From a virus: DNA of 43,550 nt. Shown here piece by piece: positions 26,282 through 34,929 of this stretch. The stretch is from positions 1 through 43,550 of the IMG/VR virus record IMGVR_UViG_3300032331_002544; one strand, given 5' to 3'. The notes under the pieces are model-generated. The model had not been told where the DNA came from. It saw only the letters and a program-made list of their open reading frames with translations, and made no database searches. Within the stretch, counting starts at the first letter, position 1; every line of letters begins with the position of its first letter. Made by a program: the position numbers and the translations under genes.

Positions 26282-28103
26282 TCACATACCCATCCACGTC
26301 GATAATGTCTTGGGTCGCCTCGATGGCGTGCGTCCAAACGGATCGGGATGGCAAGCTCGATGCCCGTGCCGCAATGACGATCAGAACCCGTCGCTCTCTG
26401 TGGGTATTGGACAAGAGGGTCAAGTGTTGTTCTTCTGTCAACGAGCAGGTGGATGTGACGCACAAGAGGTTTGTTCAACTCTTAGTTTGCGCATGAAAGA
26501 CTTGTGGCCAGATTCCGGAGCTGATACATATGTCCCGCCTTCCAAGCCAAAGACCAATAGGGTAGACATAGATATGCCGGAGCAATCTAAAGAGCCTGAC
26601 AAGTGGAAAGAAGTAGAGACCTACGACTACACGGACAGGGATGGGACTCTGCTATTTCAGAAAGTCCGTTTGGTTAATCAACACGGCAAGAAGTCGTTCC
26701 GTCAGAGGAAGCCCGATGGCAATGGTGGATGGGACTATAAAGTTTGGACATACGAGGATGGCGAAAAGTCTGGCCCTGTGCAGGTTCTTTACAACTTCCC
26801 CGCAGTAGTCAAGGCAGTCAACAGCAACATACCCGTATGGGTAGTTGAGGGCGAGAAAGATGCAAACACTCTCAATCGGCTTGGTTACGTTGCTACAACA
26901 ATGACTGGTGGCGCTGGAAACGGCAAGTGGCTTGAGATACATACGCTCGCACTCATGGGCGCAACGGTCGAAGTGATTGCAGACAATGATGAACCTGGCC
27001 GTATACACGCAGAGAACATAAAGAATGATCTTGAACAAGCTGGATGCGACGTACAGGTATGGATATCTGAGACGCAAAAGGACATTACTGATCACCTGAA
27101 CGCTGGCAACACAATGGATGATTTGATACCCATTGAGGAGTACGGGAACGGAATGGTTCCAGTTGCAGAAATAGCGGAAGAAACAATTGAAGAGCTTTCA
27201 CCTTCCACCCGTGCGATAACTGACTTACGTGCACTGCTTGAAGATGAGTCACTGTCAGATGCACAGAAGATTGCAAAGTCAAATAGATTGCTGTCAAACG
27301 CATTCACTGAGATACCCCGTGACGCTGGTCGATTGGTCGTATGGGAAGAGTTTCTCAAAGAAGCAGAGTCAGACACTTACGACTGGGCTATCCCAGGACT
27401 ACTTGAACGTGGCGAGCGTGTAATCGTTGTTGCTGCTGAAGGTGTTGGTAAGACCATGCTTGCACGACAGGTGGCAATCCTTGCATCTTCCGGAATGCAC
27501 CCGTTGACCTTCCAGAGGATTGAGCCAGTAAAGACCTTGACGATCGACTTGGAAAACCCTGAGCGAATCATTAGGCGTGCATCACGCAAGATTATGAGTG
27601 AAGCGATGAAGGCTGGGTATGTACGCAACCCGCAAGCGCACTTGCTTATCAAACCATCTGGTCTAAACCTGCTTACTCAAGAAGATCGTGCGATCTTTGA
27701 GCGTGCTATTGAAGAAGTGAAACCACAGTTGCTTTGTATTGGACCGTTGTACAAGTCATTCGTTGATCCTGGTGGTCGTACATCTGAGGCGATCGCTGTA
27801 GAGGTTGCTAAGTACTTGGACTCAATACGGACTATCTATAACTGCGCTATGTGGATTGAGCACCATGCCCCACTTGGTACATCAATAACCTCTCGTGATC
27901 TTCGTCCGTTCGGATCAGCAGTATGGTCACGCTGGCCAGAGTTCGGTATCTCTTTACAGCCAGATCCAACAGCCGGTGGTGCCTATGTGTACGACGTACG
28001 ACACTTCCGTGGTGCTCGTGATGAACGCCCATGGCCTACCAAGATGCGACGTGGGCTTAGATTTCCGTTTGAGGTGTTAGAGTTTATGAAGGTAACAACA
28101 TGA
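26274..28103 (+). CDS. Primase-helicase (zinc finger, TOPRIM, RecA-like ATPase)
   Basis: 609 residues. Zinc finger Cys at 30, 32, 55 and 61; TOPRIM domain with VWVVEGEKDA (about 188) and VIADNDEPG; RecA-like ATPase with VAAEGVGKTMLA (Walker A, about 385) and a hydrophobic strand plus Pro-containing Walker B region (LLCIGPLY). Layout resembles T7 gp4-like fusions with a RepA/AAA_25 helicase. It should make primers and unwind DNA at the fork. Overlaps WhiB before and the HTH gene after. Confidence 0.9.
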   Translation: MTNHIPIHVDNVLGRLDGVRPNGSGWQARCPCRNDDQNPSLSVGIGQEGQVLFFCQRAGGCDAQEVCSTLSLRMKDLWPDSGADTYVPPSKPKTNRVDIDMPEQSKEPDKWKEVETYDYTDRDGTLLFQKVRLVNQHGKKSFRQRKPDGNGGWDYKVWTYEDGEKSGPVQVLYNFPAVVKAVNSNIPVWVVEGEKDANTLNRLGYVATTMTGGAGNGKWLEIHTLALMGATVEVIADNDEPGRIHAENIKNDLEQAGCDVQVWISETQKDITDHLNAGNTMDDLIPIEEYGNGMVPVAEIAEETIEELSPSTRAITDLRALLEDESLSDAQKIAKSNRLLSNAFTEIPRDAGRLVVWEEFLKEAESDTYDWAIPGLLERGERVIVVAAEGVGKTMLARQVAILASSGMHPLTFQRIEPVKTLTIDLENPERIIRRASRKIMSEAMKAGYVRNPQAHLLIKPSGLNLLTQEDRAIFERAIEEVKPQLLCIGPLYKSFVDPGGRTSEAIAVEVAKYLDSIRTIYNCAMWIEHHAPLGTSITSRDLRPFGSAVWSRWPEFGISLQPDPTAGGAYVYDVRHFRGARDERPWPTKMRRGLRFPFEVLEFMKVTT

Positions 28104-28738
28104 GCGATGCTGGCGGAAAAGCCCTAACACGAGAATTCCTCTCCGAAAGGGATATGCGCATATTCAAGATGCGTCAATCAGGCGTATCAGTGTCTGAGAT
28201 TGCCAGAAGATTCAGTCTCTCCACCAGTGTGGTCAATAAGGCCGTACAGCGCACGCTAGAGAAGATGAACCGCGAAGCCCTGCTTGCGTACCCAGAGGTC
28301 CTTAGAATGGAACTGGAGCGCTTAGACGCCCTTCAGTCGGCTATCTGGCCCATGACTCAACATAGAAGAGAAGTCATGGATGATGGAACGGAAGTCCTAC
28401 ATGAACCAGACCTCAAAGCCATACAGCAAGTTCTTTTAATTAGTGACAGACGATCCAAGCTTTTGGGCATGGAACAGCAAAGCGTGAACGTAAAAGTAAA
28501 CGTGGAAGGCGAAGTAGGAGTCAAAGCCACCCTTGCTGGTGCGCCTGGTCTTACACCTGTCTCTGCATTTAGCCCTGAAACGGAAGCCCGCAAACTCCTA
28601 GAGTTGATGGGTATTGCTGGCGTATTACCAGCAGCAACGGTAAAACAACTACTAGGTACTGAAGACATACTGGATGCTGAAGTAGTATCTGACAACATCA
28701 TTGCAATCGAACAGGAGGCAGAAGAAAATGGAATCTGA
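28100..28738 (+). CDS. Helix-turn-helix protein, possible terminase small subunit
   Basis: 212 residues. An N-terminal HTH (MRQSGVSVSEIARRFSLSTS followed by VVNKAVQRTLE), a helical middle (LRMELERLDALQSAIWP ... LISDRRSKLLGM) and a hydrophobic C-terminal region. The pattern HTH plus a central SDRRSKLLG helix is typical of small-terminase-like or phage DNA-binding proteins. No terminase large subunit is in the window to confirm. ATGA overlap with the primase gene. Confidence 0.7.
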   Translation: MSDAGGKALTREFLSERDMRIFKMRQSGVSVSEIARRFSLSTSVVNKAVQRTLEKMNREALLAYPEVLRMELERLDALQSAIWPMTQHRREVMDDGTEVLHEPDLKAIQQVLLISDRRSKLLGMEQQSVNVKVNVEGEVGVKATLAGAPGLTPVSAFSPETEARKLLELMGIAGVLPAATVKQLLGTEDILDAEVVSDNIIAIEQEAEENGI

Positions 28739-29048
28739 AATCGAAAACAGCAGTAACATCCGTGCCGCTATGGACAAGGTTGTAGAGACCATGACGCCTA
28801 CACGCAAAACGAACGTCAAAGAGGGTGACGCCCCAGTTGGTTCACAACAACTGATTCGCTGCACTGATGAAGAGAAAGAAAACTGGAAGACTGTTGCAGC
28901 AAACGAAGGCATCTCCGTATCCGAGTGGATACGTAACCTCTTGAACAAGGAAGCACACAAGAAGCTCAAATGTCAACATCCAGCAGAGATGCGAAAGACA
29001 TACGCGTGGTCTGACAAGTGCACCGCTTGTGGCGAGAGACTCAGATAG
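28728..29048 (+). CDS. Ribbon-helix-helix protein with C-terminal zinc ribbon
   Basis: 106 residues from ATG 28728 (GGAGGCAG upstream). QLIRCTDEEKENWKTVAANE, then GISVSEWIRNLLNKEAH is an RHH-type fold; the tail has C-x-H ... CTACGERL, a zinc site. Probable DNA-binding regulator. Overlaps the HTH gene by 11 nt. Confidence 0.75.
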   Translation: MESEIENSSNIRAAMDKVVETMTPTRKTNVKEGDAPVGSQQLIRCTDEEKENWKTVAANEGISVSEWIRNLLNKEAHKKLKCQHPAEMRKTYAWSDKCTACGERLR

Positions 29049-29117
29049 AGCCTATCTAATTTAGAGATACATGCATAACTAGCAATCTCTCAATAAGTTT
29101 GCTGGCATACTAATTGC

Positions 29118-29297
29118 ATGAAAGCATTAATCACACTCTTTGTAGCAGTTATACCCGCAGTTGCCCTTATACATCGCTTCGTTATGAAGGCAGTAGAAAG
29201 TTACGACAGTTACGGTGACACCTCACATCAGACTCGTAGGCTCGATCAGATTACGTTTGAAACATACGTGCGCCAACAGAATCAGCGCGTAAGTTAG
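29118..29297 (+). CDS. 59-residue membrane-anchored peptide
   Basis: ATG six bases after CATACT (-10-like, with TG extension), so probably leaderless. Hydrophobic start (ALITLFVAVIPAVALIHRF) and polar, acidic-basic tail, predicting one membrane helix. TAG overlaps the TAA of the convergent gene at 29294. Not recognised. Confidence 0.55.
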   Translation: MKALITLFVAVIPAVALIHRFVMKAVESYDSYGDTSHQTRRLDQITFETYVRQQNQRVS

Positions 29298-29794
29298 TTG
29301 TTCTTTTTTTGCTTCCTATACCTGTCAAGTAGTCTTCTACCCTTAGCAGCCAAAGCCGCTGCATCTTCTGCGTTCTGAGGAACAGGCTCACCCCAAGCAG
29401 CCGCCGATAAAGCGAGTCTTGTTGATTTCCCATTTTCGTCTTTCATTGGTCCTGAAGGATTAGTGAAGAACCTCGTTAAGAACGAACCCTTGCGACGCAT
29501 CTTCTCTGGTGTATCAGCAGGACCCATTACACCCGGCTTAAGATTTGATCCCTGAGTGCGATTAAAGAACTTGCGACCAGCAGCAGTAAGCCCGCCATCT
29601 GGATCCTTAAGTGGAGCACCATCCTTCTTTTCGATAGGAACACAATTCGGAACGAGCTTTCCATTCTTGCCCTTCTTCATTCCAATCATTTCATAACCCT
29701 CCCAACAGGGGGCTACTTTCTTTTCCATATCATCAAGCTCTAACTGTTGCCCTATTAGCTCAAGATATTCGAAGTCTGATTCGTAGTCGTTCAT
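29294..29794 (-). CDS. DUF6321-family phage protein
   Basis: 166 residues. APCWEGYEMIGMKKGKNGKL and VPNCVP near the N-terminus, then GGLTAAGRKFFNRTQGSNLK, RRKGSFLTRFFTNPSGP and LALSAAAWGEPVPQNAEDAA are the marks of the DUF6321 group, which travels with virion genes in many environmental phages. The basic C-terminus may bind DNA. ATGA overlap with the large 29791 gene. Confidence 0.8.
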   Translation of the reverse strand: MNDYESDFEYLELIGQQLELDDMEKKVAPCWEGYEMIGMKKGKNGKLVPNCVPIEKKDGAPLKDPDGGLTAAGRKFFNRTQGSNLKPGVMGPADTPEKMRRKGSFLTRFFTNPSGPMKDENGKSTRLALSAAAWGEPVPQNAEDAAALAAKGRRLLDRYRKQKKNN

Positions 29795-32103
29795 TTTGAG
29801 TCCTCAACTGGAATATTTATTGGATAAGCGCTACCTAACTCGCGCATCGCGATCTGACCTTTTTCGGAAACAGTTCTAAATGCATTATCACGAGGACTAT
29901 ATGTGTCGATCTGTTCCATCTCTATAACCTTGTTGCCCTTATCGTTCACATAAATCCTCTTAACACGGAAGTTGCCCTGAACAACACTCTCCGTGTCGTT
30001 GCCTGCAGAGTAATGAGGGCCCACAATCTTCAGTATTGCACTACCTTTACCTAACTCACCGCCAATTATGGAGTGGTCTTCGTCAATACTCGGGATACGT
30101 ATGTCATCCACGCTATTTGCAACATTAGTAAGAGGAATTGGTATGACATCCCCAATAGCCATACCTTCTGGATATCCAACAAGACGCCACTTTGTTTCAC
30201 TATTTAGATCTGAGTCAGATATCGCTTGCATCACGCTCATTGCTCTTTCTAATGCAAACTGAATACTCTCTCTGTCATATTCATCGTATTTGGCAACATC
30301 ACCGGTAAGGATTGCATCGAACTCTGGGTTTACTTCCTTATCCCACTGCCCAGGACGCCCATAGTGCCTGAATTCTGCTGGTGCAATTTGATATCCAAAC
30401 AACAATGCTGATACTTGCCTATTGAACCAAGCATCACCCTCATGATGAACGGCACCATTGAACGAAGTGGTATCTAGGTGTTCAAGTACTGCTTTAACTG
30501 CTTTTTCTTGATAATCCTCATCTGTTGGGTCAAGTGGATCAACCCAGTCAAAAGAGAAGTCACCAAGTGTAAAACGGTGCACTGTTTCACCAAACTCGTT
30601 AATAGACACCTTATGTTTTGCTGGCCTGTCCCAATCCATGATTGACGGCTCATCCGGAACAAGTGTTGAAAGACTTGGCTTACTTCCTATATTGCTGCCT
30701 ACGATATTGCCTGGGATAGGTCCACTCCAAGGACGATCCTTTTTATCAACACCAAGCATTGCGTCGATCATGCTTTCCAATGCTGGAGACATAAGGTGAG
30801 CTTTGTTCTGATCCGGATGCGAATAAGCAGAAAACCCTTCGGCAAACATCTCCGAATAACTCTTTTGACCATACATCGATTGTACGTATGGAAGATTGCT
30901 AGTTACTGCATCATACAAACCTATCGCTTCAGGCTTATTCGATGATCTACCAATAGTCCATCCAGCCTCACGAAGCTTTGCATCTTTAAACATATCCATG
31001 TCGGGTCGATCGTCAAAGAGTGTGTCACCATGTGTCTCTAAAGCATGAGCAAAGTAATGCCCGTACTCATGTCTCAAGACTCCATTGTTTGTTGGATCAA
31101 CAAGGTGATTGATACCCTCGTTATTTGGAGTCTGTAGTTTATCGGCAGGCTTAAAAAGGTTTCTATCATAACTCTGCTGATTAATGCAGATTGTATGTAG
31201 CAGTGGATCATGGTATCCAGAGTAGGTAGGCATAGCAATCATGCCATTCTTTATTTTGTACTTCTTATCCATAACTATGGGTGGCATTCCATATCTCTCA
31301 ACTGTCCACTTCATTACGGGAGAATCAGACAGTGTTCTAATTACAAGGGCTCTAGCCTTATCCACTCCATCCTTGGAGTAGTCGAACAATGCCATGCGTG
31401 GATCTTCGAACTCTTTTAATAACTGCTCAGTATCTATGACACCATCCTCATGGTCCTTGCGTACCTTCAATGCCTTGTCTCTGAACTCTTTCATATAGTT
31501 CGACATGGTATTTGTGTGTTCTTTGACCGCCTTAGCAAACACCTTCTTGGATAAAGAGTCAGATGGATTGAGTTGATGCTTCCTACAGAACATCTCATAG
31601 CTACCTATGCGTGACTCAACCAGCATCTTCAAGTGGTCATTGAATGATGTGGGTACTACACGTGCTGCTATCTCTGAAGGGGTCAAGCCTGCAAAGCGAA
31701 GAGGATGACCATATGTATCCCTGTGCTTACCTGATACGGATGGTCTTGATCTGATCTTGTCAAGCATGGGGATGCGAGGACGTGGCTTATCCATGGCAAT
31801 GACAGGGCGAGGTATGCCATAAGGTGGTGCATCATCACCCGTAGTGCCACCCGTACGGCTTGCCCTCATCACACTAGGCATAGAACCTATAGTGCTTACA
31901 TCCTTAGGGCTAGGGGTAGCAGGTCTCTCAAAGGCTGTGCCTTCTTGCACAATGCCATCACCATCACCATCCTGTGCATCAGGATCATATGACTCATTCA
32001 ATCCACCAAGGGTCAATGACTTCTCTAACACTATATCCTGTGATTTGTTACGACTAATACGTGTATACGTATAGTCATACTCTGGTTCATAGGAGAAAGG
32101 CAT
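29791..32103 (-). CDS. Large virion-type protein with zincin metallopeptidase motif
   Basis: 770 residues from ATG 32103 (six bases after TACAAT; TTG 32121 is unlikely). The N-terminus has a calcium-loop motif DPDAQDGDGDGIVQEGT. A central domain has LRHEYGHYFAHAL (HExxH-type, H345, E346, H349) and, about 70 residues later, YSEMFAEGFSAY with a possible third ligand Glu: the pattern of zincin metallopeptidases fused to phage head or portal-associated proteins. C-terminal regions are strand-rich. A proteolytic or structural role in the virion is inferred. Confidence 0.75.
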   Translation of the reverse strand: MPFSYEPEYDYTYTRISRNKSQDIVLEKSLTLGGLNESYDPDAQDGDGDGIVQEGTAFERPATPSPKDVSTIGSMPSVMRASRTGGTTGDDAPPYGIPRPVIAMDKPRPRIPMLDKIRSRPSVSGKHRDTYGHPLRFAGLTPSEIAARVVPTSFNDHLKMLVESRIGSYEMFCRKHQLNPSDSLSKKVFAKAVKEHTNTMSNYMKEFRDKALKVRKDHEDGVIDTEQLLKEFEDPRMALFDYSKDGVDKARALVIRTLSDSPVMKWTVERYGMPPIVMDKKYKIKNGMIAMPTYSGYHDPLLHTICINQQSYDRNLFKPADKLQTPNNEGINHLVDPTNNGVLRHEYGHYFAHALETHGDTLFDDRPDMDMFKDAKLREAGWTIGRSSNKPEAIGLYDAVTSNLPYVQSMYGQKSYSEMFAEGFSAYSHPDQNKAHLMSPALESMIDAMLGVDKKDRPWSGPIPGNIVGSNIGSKPSLSTLVPDEPSIMDWDRPAKHKVSINEFGETVHRFTLGDFSFDWVDPLDPTDEDYQEKAVKAVLEHLDTTSFNGAVHHEGDAWFNRQVSALLFGYQIAPAEFRHYGRPGQWDKEVNPEFDAILTGDVAKYDEYDRESIQFALERAMSVMQAISDSDLNSETKWRLVGYPEGMAIGDVIPIPLTNVANSVDDIRIPSIDEDHSIIGGELGKGSAILKIVGPHYSAGNDTESVVQGNFRVKRIYVNDKGNKVIEMEQIDTYSPRDNAFRTVSEKGQIAMRELGSAYPINIPVEDSK

Positions 32104-32174
32104 GTGACTATTGTATGTCAATGCTTATAGGCAGGGCGCTAAGTATTCATACACATATGAGGTGTATGCAACGA

Positions 32175-32381
32175 TTATGAGTGAGGAAACTCTATAGTCT
32201 TTGATTCATCTGTAAAGGGATTATCAGAAGCTGTACTATTCTGCTTATTGTACGATTTCTCAATATCGTCTAGTTGCTTACGAAGCTTTTTGAGAGTATC
32301 TACAACATCTCTACTGTGATTTCGATTGCTAGGTGATCCTGCATGTGAATGAGGGTACTTATCACTGTTCTGATCTGTCAT
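32175..32381 (-). CDS. Hypothetical polar protein
   Basis: 68 residues. His/Ser/Asn-rich N-terminus (YPHSHAGSPSNRNHSRD) then a helix (VVDTLKKLRKQLDDIEKSY). Possibly a scaffold or coiled-coil partner of the large protein; not recognised. No Shine-Dalgarno is evident. Confidence 0.55.
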   Translation of the reverse strand: MTDQNSDKYPHSHAGSPSNRNHSRDVVDTLKKLRKQLDDIEKSYNKQNSTASDNPFTDESKTIEFPHS

Positions 32382-32664
32382 ATGGACATACTATTCAATA
32401 ACATATGTGGAATATATGAACTATGTAATAAGCAATACATACAGACAGGTGCTAGTGATTCGATAAAGGACTATGTGTATTGAATGTGTATAGATGCACC
32501 GCATACATAGCAATACTCATCAGCAACCTGGTGCAGGGATGGGTACGATCTATCCCCTGGTGCGTAAGTGGTGATACGGGACTTGTTGCAAACTTTTCCG
32601 CATAGGGCCGTAGGGGTGGGCACGCGTACGAAACTAAATGAGGTTTCTCAAACTTTGGTTTGAT

Positions 32665-33054
32665 TTATCCAACCCAGTCGTCTCTGCCCCAGAACTTGGG
32701 GTTGGGGTGGCGGTTTGCGAACATGTCTTTGTTCTCTAAGACTGGTGGTATTTCGCCTGTTTCTGCGTATTGTCCGAGTATGTCATTTGGGTCGTCTTGT
32801 GCTTCGCCCGTGTATGTGTTGATGATATCTCTTGCTACATCTGCGAATAGTGCGTTCAGGCCGGCTTGTGTTAGTCCGAAGTTTAAGGCGATTGATCGGT
32901 TTGCAATATGTTGCATGTTGATGGTGTTGTTCATTACTGTGCCTTTGTAGATGCGCAGCATGAGTCCGCCTTCCCAGTAGGCGTGCCATACAACTGAGCC
33001 GTCTCCGAACTCGTCTAGTACGTACACTCGTTCGTTTGACTCTTTCTTTTGCAT
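32665..33054 (-). CDS. Hypothetical phage protein
   Basis: 129 residues. RVYVLDEFGDGSVVWHAYWE then GGLMLRIYKGT form a beta-rich start; the middle is helical and the end Trp/Pro-rich (NPKFWGRDDWVG). GGAGC precedes the ATG. Not recognised. Confidence 0.65.
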   Translation of the reverse strand: MQKKESNERVYVLDEFGDGSVVWHAYWEGGLMLRIYKGTVMNNTINMQHIANRSIALNFGLTQAGLNALFADVARDIINTYTGEAQDDPNDILGQYAETGEIPPVLENKDMFANRHPNPKFWGRDDWVG

Positions 33055-33062
33055 GTTGCTCC

Positions 33063-33100
33063 TATAGTTTTATTTAATGCTGTATAAGCATATAACTATA
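33063..33100. repeat. Nested inverted repeats upstream of the 33054 gene
   Basis: TATAGTT (33063-33069) with AACTATA (33094-33100), and inside them ATGCT (33077-33081) with AGCAT (33087-33091). AT-rich; could be an operator or leader hairpin. Confidence 0.4.
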
Positions 33101-33137
33101 AAAATACAGAGAGCGAAACTACTCCGGATAGATTTAT

Positions 33138-33320
33138 CTAAGGATTGCGTTTTCCGAAGTATTTCCTGAAAGCATCACCGTCGATAATAATCTCTGGTTC
33201 ATAGACGCTTATAGAGGTGAGAGCATCTATTACTTCCATTACAGAGATTTCAACAGTTGGGTCTTTATAAATCAAACTATTCAGATAGTTCAGGTAAGCA
33301 CCAACCGTTGCAAAACTCAT
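33138..33320 (-). CDS. Hypothetical small protein paired with the HicA-like gene
   Basis: 60 residues from ATG 33320 (ATGA overlap; 33332 is an alternative). FATVGAYLNYLNSLIYKD then ISVMEVIDALTSI: helical. It sits directly after the HicA-like gene, where an antitoxin would lie, but lacks a recognisable HicB or HTH signature. Confidence 0.6.
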   Translation of the reverse strand: MSFATVGAYLNYLNSLIYKDPTVEISVMEVIDALTSISVYEPEIIIDGDAFRKYFGKRNP

Positions 33321-33550
33321 TGCGCGCGCCATTTTGGATCCAATTCCACACCATAAATCCGGCGGAAATCCGAATAAATGGCCTTGATTGCTTTTGGGGT
33401 GCCATGCGTCTTATACTTAGGCTTGTCAGGCATGCTGGCTGGCGGGAAGATCACGAACGCACTTTTAGTGTTCTCGATCCTGAAACCAAGCCTTTGCATC
33501 TCTCTGAACAACTTCTTAACTTCGCTGGAACCATGGGCTCTTGCAGCCAT
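33317..33550 (-). CDS. HicA-like (dsRBD-fold) small protein
   Basis: 77 residues from ATG 33550 (AGGAG five bases upstream). SSEVKKLFREMQRLGFRIEN, then AFVIFPP and HGTPKAIKAIYSDFRRIYG follow the helix-strand-strand-helix pattern of HicA mRNA interferases, though the conserved GSHH is replaced by KSAF, so catalysis is doubtful. Could be an inactive homologue or another use of the fold. Confidence 0.6.
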   Translation of the reverse strand: MAARAHGSSEVKKLFREMQRLGFRIENTKSAFVIFPPASMPDKPKYKTHGTPKAIKAIYSDFRRIYGVELDPKWRAQ

Positions 33551-33714
33551 ATTCACTCCTGTTGGTAGTAGGTGACAAGCACGCTATCCAAAATAGGTTT
33601 AAATACCAACCTGAAAATAAAAAAATTTTTTGGGTTTCTAGGGTTGCTTCTCTTATTTGCTATCTGTAAATTAAAGGTTGTTCATCTACTATCAATAGAA
33701 CAGGATTACTTAAT

Positions 33715-33918
33715 ATGTCTGAATATACAAAGCTCAAAATGAGCGGTCTCCCAAAGGGTCGTCGTCCACTTCCAACAGAAGAGAAGGAACGTCGGAACGT
33801 GATTAATCAGAAGAAACAAGAGGCTCGTCGCCGTGCTGGCATTGTTTTGCAGCATAAATATGCAGATGAGTTTGCCCTGCTTTGTGATGCTGAATTTAAC
33901 GCCCTTTTATCTCAATAG
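33715..33918 (+). CDS. Small basic protein
   Basis: 67 residues. A very basic middle (KGRRPLPTEEKERRNVINQK followed by KQEARRRAGIVLQHK) and a helical end (EFALLCDAEFNALL). Isolated rightward gene among leftward ones. A promoter TTGCTT-N17-TAAATT lies upstream near 33645-33673. Probably binds nucleic acid. Confidence 0.65.
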   Translation: MSEYTKLKMSGLPKGRRPLPTEEKERRNVINQKKQEARRRAGIVLQHKYADEFALLCDAEFNALLSQ

Positions 33919-33937
33919 GGCGGAGTAATCGGTTTGA

Positions 33938-34393
33938 CTACTCTTTTTCTTTTTTGTCGGTAGTTGTTGGTCCGCCAACAACCCACGCACGACAGGTGCG
34001 CTTTGCTGCGCACTTGAAATCGAATGCCTCGCAGTAACCTAGTTGTCCAGCGTCGACAATGTCCATAGCGTCGTTGCCTTTTTCATTCCCGAGCGCACCC
34101 TCGATGCACGAGAGCATGCGAGGAGAGCGAACAAACATAATGCAATTACCACAACGCTGTTTTTTGGCTTCATTTGGTTCTATGTTCCATTCGTCGGCTA
34201 GTTTTTTCCAGTAATCATCATTTGGTTCGCTTGGGTTGACAGGACCGTACATCGCAGTGTCAATAGCGTTCTTGCGATTCTTTAGGTTGACGGCAATATC
34301 CTGCGTGGCAGGAGGGCAGGACTGTTTGTCGGCTTTGCTTTCAAACTTAAAGCCCTTGATTTCTCCCGAATATGTTCCCCACGTTTGCTCCAC
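33938..34393 (-). CDS. Conserved Cys-rich phage protein
   Basis: 151 residues from GTG 34393, chosen because AGGAG lies five bases upstream and this removes a 50-nt overlap with the 34553 gene. Pattern QRCGNCIMF ... LSCIEGALG ... DAGQLGYCEAFDFKCAAKR then TCRAWVVGG: six Cys in a signature shared by many phages, usually near virion genes; it may bind a metal or Fe-S cluster. Function unknown. Confidence 0.8.
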   Translation of the reverse strand: MEQTWGTYSGEIKGFKFESKADKQSCPPATQDIAVNLKNRKNAIDTAMYGPVNPSEPNDDYWKKLADEWNIEPNEAKKQRCGNCIMFVRSPRMLSCIEGALGNEKGNDAMDIVDAGQLGYCEAFDFKCAAKRTCRAWVVGGPTTTDKKEKE

Positions 34394-34394
34394 G

Positions 34395-34553
34395 TTAGCT
34401 CCTGCTCTTCTTCGAGTCTTTGGCTTTGGTGATTGTGAAGTCACTTGTATTCAAGACAAGGTTTTTTAGGATCTGATAAGCGTGAGTAGGCGTCACCTCT
34501 TCAGGATCGACGCCAATCACATTTGCAGCTTGCTCTATGTATTGCTTTCTCAC
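34395..34553 (-). CDS. 52-residue hypothetical protein
   Basis: GTG start at 34553. Helical (YIEQAANVIGVDPEEVTPTH, AYQILKNLVL) with a basic end (KAKDSKKSRS). Its stop lies one base before the next GTG start, and its 3' end carries that gene's AGGAG. Not recognised. Confidence 0.55.
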   Translation of the reverse strand: MRKQYIEQAANVIGVDPEEVTPTHAYQILKNLVLNTSDFTITKAKDSKKSRS

Positions 34554-34580
34554 AGGTCAATTGTATATGACCTAGGGGCT

Positions 34581-34850
34581 TTACTTAGAAGCTTGACTTC
34601 TGAACCAGCCCATGACGCGCTTGCCAAGTGATGTCTTTTGGATGGCGTTAGCCACTTCCCGGACTTCATCAATGGTGGCAATGTTTTCGACTGCCTTAGC
34701 CATTTCATTGACTGAGCCACCCTTCTTGACAACGGTTGTCGTCTTGGAAGAGATCTTGCGACCGGCGGCCTTCTTTGGTGCTGCCTTCTTTGCAGCAGCC
34801 TTTTTTGGAGCTGCCTTTTTCTTTGCTGTGGTTTTCTTTTTAGTTGCCAT
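34581..34850 (-). CDS. Histone H1-like Lys/Ala-rich protein
   Basis: 89 residues from ATG 34850. An N-terminal half of AxKK repeats (KKAAPKKAAAKKAAPKKAA) as in histone H1 tails and bacterial HU-like extensions; then a small helical domain (VNEMAKAVENIATIDEVREV). It probably binds DNA non-specifically, either in the cell or packaged with the genome. A promoter TTGCAA-N17-TACTAG lies just upstream. Confidence 0.75.
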   Translation of the reverse strand: MATKKKTTAKKKAAPKKAAAKKAAPKKAAGRKISSKTTTVVKKGGSVNEMAKAVENIATIDEVREVANAIQKTSLGKRVMGWFRSQASK

Positions 34851-34929
34851 TCCTAGGAGGCTAGTAAATTGTTGAGACTTATATTGCAACTATTCCCAAA
34901 AGTTAGGTTTTCCATACTATTGTCTTTCC

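Noticed and set aside
33138-33550. A working HicA-HicB toxin-antitoxin pair
   Set aside because: The HicA-like protein lacks the GSHH active-site motif and the partner has no HicB signature, so only the fold resemblance is kept.
33938-34444. Longer start of the Cys-rich protein at 34444
   Set aside because: Would overlap the 34395 gene by 50 nt, while GTG 34393 has an AGGAG directly upstream.
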